28,699 bases of DNA, from positions 64,001-92,699 of IMG/VR virus record IMGVR_UViG_3300045973_000209; one strand, given 5' to 3'. Below the pieces are notes generated by a model. That model was not told the origin of the DNA, ran no database searches, and saw nothing but the letters and a program-made list of their open reading frames with translations. The position numbers and the translations under genes are program-made. Shown here piece after piece: positions 1 through 7,946 of this stretch. The DNA is from a virus. The stretch's first letter is position 1; each line of letters opens with the position of its first letter.

Positions 1-1203
1 TACAACTGGTATATCTACATCATTTATACTGTCATTTAATTCTGCCATTAAATCAGTCTGAGCAGATAATGTACCAGTAATTCCACCCCATGCTCCACCT
101 GGACTAGGTGCCATAATAAGATTAGTACCATCAGATTTTACTACATAGTTAATAGTTCCTGCTGTCATAGGATATGTTGCAGTTGATGTTACAAAATCAG
201 TACCATTAGCTATTATAATCTTTCCACTAGTGGCCGCTGTGTTAGGATATGCTGGTGTTGAATTAACAACATTATTTCCATCAGAAATCAATATTTTTCC
301 AGTAGTACTGGCAGTACTTGGATAAGTTGCAGTACTCCATCCTGGAAGTGCACCACTACCTCCACTTCTTAATATCTGTCCACTAGTACCTGTTGTTAAT
401 GTTTGTTGAACTCCAGTAGGAGTAGTACCAGCTGCAATTAATCCATATGCAATAGTAGATGTATTTCTACCTGTTCCACCTTGTATAATTGTAACTGAAG
501 AGTTACTTGTTAATATAGTTGAACTAACATCAGGAAGAGTAAATACTTTCTCACTAGTAGTTGGACCACTAAATTTAATGAAACCATTACCAGTCCCCCC
601 ATAAGAAGAAGATATGATATTAGTTACGTTAGTACTACCATCTACACTATTTCCATAAATACTTCTAGGAGTTGTCCATTTTGCAGCACTTCCTGTAGTA
701 TTTTGATTAAAAGTAGGAAAACCAATTAAACTTGCTGCACTTCCATTAGTAGATAATTTAGCATTTAATGCATTTTGTAAATCTGTCTGAGTTGATAGTG
801 TACCAGTTATAGAACCCCAACTACCTTCACCTCCACTACCTCCACCTCCACTTCCATGTGCACGTGCGTATGCTTGAGTAGAAAGAGTATCAGTAGTATT
901 TAATCTAGGAACTCCAGTAAAATTAGGAGCATTAATTGGTGCTCTTAAATTAATTTGACTCTGAAAATTAGAAGTACCTCCAGCAACTAAATTTAAATCA
1001 GCAGCACTAAAAGTAGAGCCAGATAATTTATTTAAATCTGCTGCACTACTGGTTATAACAATACCACCAATTTTAGCACCGTTTCCAATATTAATAGGTG
1101 CTTTAAAATCATATTTCGTATATGTTTGTACCCAACCTGCACCTTGTGGAAATAAAGGTTGCAGTAGTAATAATAGAACAAAACCTGTTAATAATTTTTT
1201 CAT
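1..1203 (-). CDS. Tail fibre protein with N-terminal signal-like segment (C-terminus off window)
   Basis: Open for 401 codons from an ATG at 1203 to the window edge, so the C-terminus is missing. The protein is low in complexity, rich in Ser, Thr, Gly and Asn, and has fibre hallmarks: AADLN repeats (residues 54-72), a Gly/Ser linker (117-128), WGSITGTLS and WGGITGTLS units (129 and 372), GGTG motifs (about 202 and 242) and three tandem 25-residue units beginning with YP (294, 319, 344). It probably forms trimeric fibres for host-surface recognition. The first 20 or so residues are oddly like a Sec signal peptide (MKKLL, then a leucine-rich core). The start overlaps the upstream stop as TAATG. 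Fibre identity is well supported; the role of the N-terminus is not known. Confidence 0.85.
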   Translation of the reverse strand, partial: MKKLLTGFVLLLLLQPLFPQGAGWVQTYTKYDFKAPINIGNGAKIGGIVITSSAADLNKLSGSTFSAADLNLVAGGTSNFQSQINLRAPINAPNFTGVPRLNTTDTLSTQAYARAHGSGGGGSGGEGSWGSITGTLSTQTDLQNALNAKLSTNGSAASLIGFPTFNQNTTGSAAKWTTPRSIYGNSVDGSTNVTNIISSSYGGTGNGFIKFSGPTTSEKVFTLPDVSSTILTSNSSVTIIQGGTGRNTSTIAYGLIAAGTTPTGVQQTLTTGTSGQILRSGGSGALPGWSTATYPSTASTTGKILISDGNNVVNSTPAYPNTAATSGKIIIANGTDFVTSTATYPMTAGTINYVVKSDGTNLIMAPSPGGAWGGITGTLSAQTDLMAELNDSINDVDIPVV

Positions 1204-1784
1204 TAGTATTGTATTTTAAGTTCAACATCTGTTAATTCATCATTACTATCATTTATAATATCAAGTACATATAAGTTATCAACAAGAGTAACTATTTGTC
1301 CTATATGTGAACTAATAACCATACCTGTATTATCATACATAATAATAGATATAGGTTTTGTAGTACTATTTAAATTATATCTTGTAGTAACATTTGCAGG
1401 AATTGTAATAGTAGTACTAACAGAAGGTATGTATTCTCCAGAAGTAGTAATTGGTACAATCCCAGGTACCATACCAGGAATATTAATAATATCTGGAGTA
1501 GCACCAACTAAAGATAGTTTATATATTATTTTATCATATTCTTCTTGTGTTAACCAATCTAAATAATTCCAGTCTGGATTATTAGTTTGTTCTAACAATT
1601 GAATAACAGTAAAATAGAATTGAGCAAGATATGTAATTAATGTTCCTTGCTCTTTACTAGTACCCATACTTTTTTCATCAGCACTTAACCATGCTAAAGA
1701 TTCAATTAAATCAATCTTTCTAGCATTATAAAATGTCTGATATATAGAAAATATATCTGGGTTATATGTAATTACTACTGCCAT
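1203..1784 (-). CDS. Putative tail/virion structural protein (193 aa)
   Basis: I do not recognise the family. The first 90 residues look helical (WLSADEKSMG, LITYLAQFYF, LDWLTQEEYDKI). They are followed by a Pro/Ile-rich segment (GMVPGIVPITTSGEY) and a Thr-rich beta region that could be a small jelly-roll or immunoglobulin-like domain. Its place between a connector-type gene and the fibre gene suggests it is a tail or fibre-attachment component. The start overlaps the preceding gene by 10 bases, and its stop shares a base with the fibre start. The coding call is strong; the role is inferred only from position. Confidence 0.8.
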   Translation of the reverse strand: MAVVITYNPDIFSIYQTFYNARKIDLIESLAWLSADEKSMGTSKEQGTLITYLAQFYFTVIQLLEQTNNPDWNYLDWLTQEEYDKIIYKLSLVGATPDIINIPGMVPGIVPITTSGEYIPSVSTTITIPANVTTRYNLNSTTKPISIIMYDNTGMVISSHIGQIVTLVDNLYVLDIINDSNDELTDVELKIQY

Positions 1785-2272
1785 ATTCTATTAGTACTTT
1801 GAAAAGTATTTACTTGTCTATCTAAATATTTTGTACATCTTGCTATAGCTTCAGCAATATTAGTATATAAGGTATCATTACCACTACTATATGTTGCGTT
1901 CTGATATGTATTATTACCAATAAACATTATAGATAACATTACTAAATTAACAAAGTCATATCCTTTAGGAAGAATCCTTTGAATATCATCTGAAAGTAAT
2001 ATTTCTTTTATATCTTTTTCTAATTCAGTAAGAATATCATCTGCAATAATAATAGTAACTCCAGCGCCAGAGGTATGATTACTTATTTTATATAATCCTA
2101 TTTCACCAAAACTATAGTTTTGATTAATATTATTATTAATAGTTACTTGAGTAGGAGTATCAAATATACCACTAGTTAATAATTTTGCAATATCAAATGT
2201 AATAGTTCCACCACTAGCATTAGCTATATTTATAGTATCATTAGAACTAAAAGTAATAGTTACTCCGGTCAT
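1775..2272 (-). CDS. Putative tail/connector virion protein (165 aa)
   Basis: The first 80 residues are beta-rich and hydrophilic (VTITFSSNDTINI and similar strands). A helical second half contains an acidic-amphipathic stretch (DDILTELEKDIKEILL) and a conserved-looking YDFVNLVMLSIMFIG segment. It begins with a 4-base ATGA overlap with the ring-type protein upstream and is followed by two more structural-type genes. I infer a virion component near the head-tail junction from context. There is no family match that I can name. Confidence 0.78.
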   Translation of the reverse strand: MTGVTITFSSNDTINIANASGGTITFDIAKLLTSGIFDTPTQVTINNNINQNYSFGEIGLYKISNHTSGAGVTIIIADDILTELEKDIKEILLSDDIQRILPKGYDFVNLVMLSIMFIGNNTYQNATYSSGNDTLYTNIAEAIARCTKYLDRQVNTFQSTNRIWQ

Positions 2273-2979
2273 TGGTTTTTAGATTTAGCTTCCATTAATA
2301 ACTGTTGATAATTTCCACTAGATACAGCAGCAGAAATAAACTTAACTGTATCATCAATTATAGTATCATGTACAGAATCAGGCAAATCACAATCTACTAT
2401 TATTGGAGAAGATGTTAGTACAGCAGATTTTGCTATATAAATCATTCCAAGTTTATTAAATGTATATCTACCTAAATGATATACTCGTAATTTATTGTTA
2501 ACAAGTATTGTTCCAATATATTTTCGTTTGCCACCATAAGGATTATTATTAAAACTAATTATATCATATGTATCTAATAATGGATTAGGTAGAGTAACAT
2601 ATGTAACATTATTACATTCAATAGGTTTTATTATAGAATAACTAGTTTCAAATCTAAATAAATCAGTTGGTAACGTATAATCTCTAAATGAAGTATCTAT
2701 TTCAGCATCTGGTGCTGTATCATCTTTTATTTTAATTAGAGTACGAAGATTATTATATTTATTTATAATATCTCCATAAGTGAGAATTCTAAATGGAACT
2801 CTTTTATTTTCATCAGGTTTATTACCTTTACTAATTTCAGTTTTAACAAATTCAGAAATAGTTCTATTAAGAAAAAAATCCTTTATTACAGGATCTAAAC
2901 GATTAGTAGGATTACTATTTAGAATACTTAATCCTAAATCTAATCCAATGTGCATTTGTGCTCTAGTTCTGATTGGCAT
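2269..2979 (-). CDS. Putative head-tail connector (ring/adaptor) protein
   Basis: 236 residues. The N-terminus (TRAQMHIGLDLGLSILNSN) and the helical C-terminus (DSVHDTIIDDTVKFISAAVSSGNYQQLL) bracket a beta-rich middle. That plan resembles the short adaptor/ring proteins that bind below the portal in podoviruses, including crAss-like phages. In phages of this group such proteins complete the neck and lead to the tail barrel. The ATG lies only about 10 bases downstream of a strong terminator, so it is probably transcribed by read-through at reduced level. The family assignment is from architecture and position and is moderate. Confidence 0.75.
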   Translation of the reverse strand: MPIRTRAQMHIGLDLGLSILNSNPTNRLDPVIKDFFLNRTISEFVKTEISKGNKPDENKRVPFRILTYGDIINKYNNLRTLIKIKDDTAPDAEIDTSFRDYTLPTDLFRFETSYSIIKPIECNNVTYVTLPNPLLDTYDIISFNNNPYGGKRKYIGTILVNNKLRVYHLGRYTFNKLGMIYIAKSAVLTSSPIIVDCDLPDSVHDTIIDDTVKFISAAVSSGNYQQLLMEAKSKNQ

Positions 2980-2989
2980 GATAGAAAGT

Positions 2990-3018
2990 AAAAAAGCCCT
3001 AGCCTTCCGACTAGGGCT
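2990..3018 (-). terminator. Rho-independent terminator after the 302-aa virion gene
   Basis: On the minus strand the arms AGCCCTAG (3018-3011) and CTAGGGCT (3002-2995) pair perfectly across an 8-base loop. They are followed by six T residues (2995-2990). It lies just past the stop of the 302-residue gene and within about 10 bases of the next start. It therefore probably cuts expression between the capsid block and the tail block. Confidence 0.9.
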
Positions 3019-3027
3019 AATTATTAA

Positions 3028-3936
3028 TTAAACATTAAAGTCAGCTTCAAGATTAAATATGCCTTCATTACTATTATTAGTTGTATGACCAGTAAGAGAA
3101 GCAAGAAATGCAAGTACTAGTTCCTGATTAGGATTCATACTTTCTAAAATAGGACGATGTGTAGGTGTATTAAACCTAAACATATATGTGTTATATGTTC
3201 CAGTGGAACTTACTTCACTAACAACTGTATTCATAAGATCAGGATACTGAGGATAATTACATTTTCCTCTTTCAACATTACATTCTTTTTCATATGCAAT
3301 GAGTTGTGTAGCAGTTCCTGTTCCAGTAACATGAGCAGTACTAGTTGTAATAACAGCACCTCTAGTAATACCTACTGGAGAAACTTGGAAGTTTTTACCA
3401 GCTGTAATACGTGTTAGTACAATATTTGTACCAGCAGTAGCATTAACTACTCTCAATGTATCAGCATTTACTAATGCAATAAGAGCTGCAATAATAGTTG
3501 AAGAAGTATCACTAGCTGTAACAGTATATGAATATGTTCTATTTCTAGTTAATTCATGAGCACTTTTAGTAGTATCGGTTACTACAAACCCAGCAACCTG
3601 TCCAACTTCAAGATTACTATAAGTAACAGCAATATTCATTACTTTAGCAACAGGCGCAGCATATGCCTGATAATGAACTTTACAATCTGCTTTTGTAATT
3701 ACAGGACTTAATTTAATCCCATTAGCAGTCATAATTGCAATCATAAACTTAGTAGGAGTATCTGACTCACTAGCAGCAGCGAGATCACAAATTCCATCAT
3801 AATGTGCAGAATCAGGATCTTTGTCAATAATAACATAAGCTCCAACAGCTAACGATGCAAGATCATCTAAGTCTCCACTTGCAACTGTAAGTCCAGAAGC
3901 ATATGTATCATGGCTAATTACCATCAATTGTTTCAT
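3028..3936 (-). CDS. Virion structural protein, candidate auxiliary capsid protein
   Basis: 302 residues, Thr-, Ala- and Val-rich with long beta-prone runs (for example 130-205, TYSYTVTASDTSS and GTNIVLTRITAG). The C-terminus (PNQELVLAFLASLTGH) is neater and helical. GC content and codons are richer than in the small early genes, as in the capsid gene, which suggests high expression. The gene ends directly at a strong terminator. Position three genes after the portal within the capsid block suggests an abundant head or tail component. I cannot tell which from sequence alone. Confidence 0.8.
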   Translation of the reverse strand: MKQLMVISHDTYASGLTVASGDLDDLASLAVGAYVIIDKDPDSAHYDGICDLAAASESDTPTKFMIAIMTANGIKLSPVITKADCKVHYQAYAAPVAKVMNIAVTYSNLEVGQVAGFVVTDTTKSAHELTRNRTYSYTVTASDTSSTIIAALIALVNADTLRVVNATAGTNIVLTRITAGKNFQVSPVGITRGAVITTSTAHVTGTGTATQLIAYEKECNVERGKCNYPQYPDLMNTVVSEVSSTGTYNTYMFRFNTPTHRPILESMNPNQELVLAFLASLTGHTTNNSNEGIFNLEADFNV

Positions 3937-3959
3937 AATACAAATCTTTTTTTTAGTTA

Positions 3960-4958
3960 TTAAACTTTTTGTAAAATAGAATAACGAGTTTTAAACTCAT
4001 TAACTTTTGCGACTCTATCAGCAGCTTCACTAGAAAAATAAGCAACTGCTTCGTCAGTAGTATTTCCTATAACAATTCCAGCATCATTACCATCAACAAT
4101 AATAGATGTATTACTTAATCTTTTTAAAATACCATTAACACAATATCTTTCAATTTTTGCTTTGATTGTTGTAATAGAATCATTAGCAATTTTAAGAAAC
4201 TCTTTTGGATTACTATCCACCATGGTTTTAAGTTTCGAATCAGCGTCTACATCATCTAATGATGAAGCATTAATACCTTTAACAAATAATATATCTCTAA
4301 CTTTAGATCTATCTGCAAGTATTTCCAGATATTTCTTAGTAGCTTCGATACTTACTGTATGTTGTGCTCTTCTTGTATCTTCAATTTCTCTAGGATCAAT
4401 AAGAATAAATTCAATGTTAGTACTATTATTAATTGATTCTGCTTGTTTAGCAACTTTTCTATGCCCTAAACAAAATATCCAAAGTAGATATTGTTCAGGA
4501 TTTATAGGACTTGCATATTTAAATCTTTCATTTTCAACAATAGCAGAACTCATGACATAATTCTTAAGACTATCATCAGAATCAATAACAGTTTTCTTAG
4601 CATCTTTTGCAGCAAGTGCAACAATAGCTTTAATATTTTTTTCTCTACTTAAATCAGTAAAATTAAAATTGAATCCAGTTTCTAATGTTTTTCCTCCAAT
4701 AGGAACTTTAATACCAAAACTATCCCAATAATTCTTTACTTTCTTATGCCATGTAGGATCATCCGTGTTAGTCACTATTAATCCAGGCATTAGTACTTTT
4801 AGCATCTCTTGATACTCAGGAGATAAAATTCTAGTAACAGCTCCTTGAACAGAACCTAAAGGTTGTTCAACAGTTCCAAAAACATCTTTATTTAGAAGTT
4901 TAAAAACAGTAGGATTTAGTTTGCTTATTAAGTTAATAGGACGATTTAAAGTAACCAT
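3960..4958 (-). CDS. Virion structural protein downstream of the capsid gene (332 aa)
   Basis: A mixed alpha/beta protein of 332 residues. The first part is rich in LNPTVFKLL-type segments and the middle contains NPEQYLLWIFCLGHRKVAKQAE. A long charged helical part runs from about 200 to 290 (SIEATKKYLEILADRSKVRDI, AKIERYCVNGILKRL). It follows the major capsid gene with a 56-base gap in the same orientation. Crassvirales have conserved, mostly uncharacterised head proteins at this place. The coding call is strong; the exact role is unknown. Confidence 0.82.
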   Translation of the reverse strand: MVTLNRPINLISKLNPTVFKLLNKDVFGTVEQPLGSVQGAVTRILSPEYQEMLKVLMPGLIVTNTDDPTWHKKVKNYWDSFGIKVPIGGKTLETGFNFNFTDLSREKNIKAIVALAAKDAKKTVIDSDDSLKNYVMSSAIVENERFKYASPINPEQYLLWIFCLGHRKVAKQAESINNSTNIEFILIDPREIEDTRRAQHTVSIEATKKYLEILADRSKVRDILFVKGINASSLDDVDADSKLKTMVDSNPKEFLKIANDSITTIKAKIERYCVNGILKRLSNTSIIVDGNDAGIVIGNTTDEAVAYFSSEAADRVAKVNEFKTRYSILQKV

Positions 4959-5014
4959 AGTATTTTATTTATAAGTTATAATCTTTTATATATTATCACT
5001 TGGTTTGGTTCATA

Positions 5015-6487
5015 TTATAGAGCCATTTCAAGCCAAAACGAAGTTGTTGCGTTTTTAAAGTTGATACCACGAGAAGTCATAACTTCATATGATGCTTTAT
5101 CTTTAGTTGTAGACAATTTTGAATCACGTCCAGCAACTGCTTTCCAAGCTTCTGGAAGATTCGTCATACCAACATATACACCAGCCATTTCTTCTCTGCC
5201 AGCTTCAGCAACAAGAGTAACATTACGTTCTCCACCTTCATCCAATGAATGATCTACAAAGACAAGGTTGTAAGAAAACAATGGATAACCATTATACATT
5301 CTACCATTCTCCCTATCCTGTTCTGCCAAAGCACCATGATCAAACATCTTACATGGACGAACAGTAATAACTCTACCATCAATCATCTGATACCTATTAA
5401 AATAAGCACCAAATGTCATATACTGATTTCCAGTAACAACTTTTTCACCAACAGCTACAACATACTCAGCAGCTTCACCCATAAGCATGGTATGAAACAT
5501 TTCAGCACCACCACGACCAGTATAGAGAACAACTTCCATAGGAGTTGAATCTACACGATTATCAAATACTGTACGAGCAGTACTATCAAATTTAGCTTTA
5601 GTTAATACTGAGAAAGTATCATAGTTACCAGCAGTTTTAATAATCTGCTTTACACCAGCTCCTTTAGGAATAGGTAATCCAGTTTCAGGATCGGTAGTTG
5701 TTATAACACCAAGACTAGTCCTGTTATATTCACTGAACCAAAGATCAGTTTCATCTAACATCCTACGTTCCATTTCCCATTGTTTCAACTCAACGGGCAT
5801 CCACATATTAGTTTTTCCACCACCTTCAAGATCAAACTCTACGTTTGTAACTTTGTTAGCAATATTACCACTAATAACTTTAGAATAACGCTGCCATCCA
5901 AACTGATTGGTAAGTTTACCAGGAAGCATCCTATTAGATGTAGTTCCATCAGACAACTGACCAGCTACAGAAGTAGGACCCATTGCCCATGCTTGTCCAG
6001 CATAAAAGTTAGTAAGAGGAACATATGCTGTAAGGTCACTCGTAAGTAACATAACAGTAACTCTCCATCTCTTTTCAGATTCCTTTTTAGGTTCACTCTG
6101 AAAACGTACCTGATATGCCTGATCAGGAGTATATGCAGAATACTGATAATGAATCCAGTTATCTTCAAAGATAACATCAAAAGGAGTACAGTTAAGACCA
6201 GGAGTTGTAAGATTAGTATCTGCTAATCCAACTACTTTTGTAGTCCAACGAGATCTGCCCATTACAGGCCAAGTATACTGGGTATCATTAAGTTCCACTG
6301 GTTTAATACTCTTAAAAGCATTCTGCCCTTGTGTAGCAGTAAAAAGCGGAAACATATCACTATCTCTACCCCAAAGATATGTGAGATTTTTACTTAGAGT
6401 AACTAGGTCAATAAGGCCAGTTTTATACAGTAAATTCTCATCAAGATGTGTTTTACTGTCATACTCTGTAGGATACAATTCTCTCAT
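5015..6487 (-). CDS. Major capsid protein, crAss-like (HK97 fold expected)
   Basis: 490 residues, the usual length for crAss-like major capsid proteins. The N-terminus is highly characteristic as I remember the family (MRELYPTEYDSKTH, then LLYKTGLIDLVTLSKNLTYLWGRDSDMFP). Other segments include VEFDLEGGGKTNMWMPVELKQWEMERRMLDE (mid-protein, acidic helix region) and VVLYTGRGGAEMFH. It builds the icosahedral shell. The gene is visibly less AT-rich than its surroundings and uses host-like codons, which fits a very highly expressed protein. Gene order portal, scaffold-like, capsid supports the call. Confidence 0.93.
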   Translation of the reverse strand: MRELYPTEYDSKTHLDENLLYKTGLIDLVTLSKNLTYLWGRDSDMFPLFTATQGQNAFKSIKPVELNDTQYTWPVMGRSRWTTKVVGLADTNLTTPGLNCTPFDVIFEDNWIHYQYSAYTPDQAYQVRFQSEPKKESEKRWRVTVMLLTSDLTAYVPLTNFYAGQAWAMGPTSVAGQLSDGTTSNRMLPGKLTNQFGWQRYSKVISGNIANKVTNVEFDLEGGGKTNMWMPVELKQWEMERRMLDETDLWFSEYNRTSLGVITTTDPETGLPIPKGAGVKQIIKTAGNYDTFSVLTKAKFDSTARTVFDNRVDSTPMEVVLYTGRGGAEMFHTMLMGEAAEYVVAVGEKVVTGNQYMTFGAYFNRYQMIDGRVITVRPCKMFDHGALAEQDRENGRMYNGYPLFSYNLVFVDHSLDEGGERNVTLVAEAGREEMAGVYVGMTNLPEAWKAVAGRDSKLSTTKDKASYEVMTSRGINFKNATTSFWLEMAL

Positions 6488-6505
6488 AAAACAAACGTAA
6501 TTTAA

Positions 6506-7831
6506 TTATTTAACACTTAAAATTAATTTTTTGCCACCTGTGGCAGTACCGCTTCCTCCACTACTTGCTTTAGTATTTAGCTTAATAACATTTTTGACGA
6601 TATTATTATTTACATTAGCATTGATAATTTGTGAATCATCATACTTTGTAAATTTTCTAAATGCATCAAAAATATCATGATGGGGTGTGCGTTTAGTATC
6701 TTCCATAGCTTCGTCATATTCAAGTTGTGTCATAGTATAAACTTGCTCACCAACTTTAAAATTAAGAGGCTTTTCTATATAATCTTGAAAATCTTTAATT
6801 GTTTTAGTAACAAATTTACCATCATCAGTCTTAACTTTAATCACTTCTGGAATAGTAAATTTCTTATCACCAACAACTAATTGCTTAGTAGAAAGAGTTT
6901 TATGTACTTCATTCCAATATGCAGTTCTTTCTATTTCTGCATTTCTTTTAGATTCAGCAACAGCAGTTGCTCTTGCAACATCATTTGCTTCTTGAGAAGT
7001 CTTAAGAAAAGCTAATCCAGTTTCAGCAGCACCTTTAAGTTTCTTATCTGCTTTATAGTAATTAACCATATCTGTTATTTCACTCTGAGATAAACCTTGT
7101 GCTAATTTAGCTTTAGTAAAAAGATCAATTTGTTGATTTTCATCATCACCAATAACTATTTTACTATAATCTATATTCTGAGTAAAATTCTCTAATGAAC
7201 CATTTATTGTAAGATGTTCTACAACTTGTTGTAATATTGGAAACTTACTAAATAATTCTTGTTCATATTCAGTAGCACCTAATTTACGTCCTTCTTTATA
7301 AACATCTTGAGCATATTGAGTAAGACCAGGAACTGTATTTTCATATGTAACCGGTTGTCCAGTATCACTAACTGGTGTTAAATTAGTTGCTTTCTGAATC
7401 TCATTAATATAATTTACTTCTTCGTTTTCAGATGCAGTAAGTATTAATGTAGTTAATTCAGCTTTAGTCTTAATAACTTTTCCAGTAGCGTCTACTGCAG
7501 CACCATCTTTATTAATCTTATATTTAACTTCATCAAGTTCTATTTCAGCACCATCAATAAGTTGTGCTTCAGCAGCAATTGTTTGCTCTACAAGACGTTT
7601 TGCTGTTTCTTTTTCAGCGTCAGTTTGTGCAATCTGTGAAGTAGGTTTAAGTTTTTCTAACTCATCTTTAGTTTTAAGAACTGTACCTTTATCATCAACA
7701 GCATTACCATCTTTATTTATTTTAAAAGTATCATTACCTATTACTAAATCTGTAAGTTCAGAAGTAATAGGAGGAGGTGTAGGATTTGGATTTCCTCCAC
7801 CAATTGGAACAACAAGTTTTAAATCAGCCAT
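6506..7831 (-). CDS. Putative scaffolding / head-assembly protein with duplicated N-terminal module
   Basis: 441 residues between the portal and the major capsid protein, the usual slot for a scaffold or head-assembly protein. A Pro-rich N-terminus (GGGNPNPTPPP) precedes two copies of a module of about 32 residues (29-60 and 97-128), each containing KINKDG, AVD, G-V and KTK-EL. The middle is helical and charged, including AKLAQGLSQSEITDMVNYYKADKKL and a long Ala/Glu/Arg helix (about 280-310). The C-terminus is a Gly/Ser linker ending KKLILSVK. High helix and charge content and position fit a scaffold; I see no protease motif. Confidence 0.72.
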   Translation of the reverse strand: MADLKLVVPIGGGNPNPTPPPITSELTDLVIGNDTFKINKDGNAVDDKGTVLKTKDELEKLKPTSQIAQTDAEKETAKRLVEQTIAAEAQLIDGAEIELDEVKYKINKDGAAVDATGKVIKTKAELTTLILTASENEEVNYINEIQKATNLTPVSDTGQPVTYENTVPGLTQYAQDVYKEGRKLGATEYEQELFSKFPILQQVVEHLTINGSLENFTQNIDYSKIVIGDDENQQIDLFTKAKLAQGLSQSEITDMVNYYKADKKLKGAAETGLAFLKTSQEANDVARATAVAESKRNAEIERTAYWNEVHKTLSTKQLVVGDKKFTIPEVIKVKTDDGKFVTKTIKDFQDYIEKPLNFKVGEQVYTMTQLEYDEAMEDTKRTPHHDIFDAFRKFTKYDDSQIINANVNNNIVKNVIKLNTKASSGGSGTATGGKKLILSVK

Positions 7832-7946
7832 CTTTTTAGTATTTATCAGTTAATAATCTGTTATATTTCTAAATTTACTTATATTATCATTTCTATTAGC
7901 ACCACCATTAGAAGTTCTAAACGTATATAGGGGAAAGGATAAAATT

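Noticed and set aside
6506-7831. Head maturation protease
   Set aside because: The position between portal and capsid would allow it, but no Ser-His or Asp-type protease motif is visible; the helical, charged and duplicated layout fits a scaffold-type protein better.
7832-7946. Promoter upstream of the scaffold-like gene
   Set aside because: TACGTTTA resembles TAnnTTTG but has a mismatch in the key last base and no -33 element; too weak to call.
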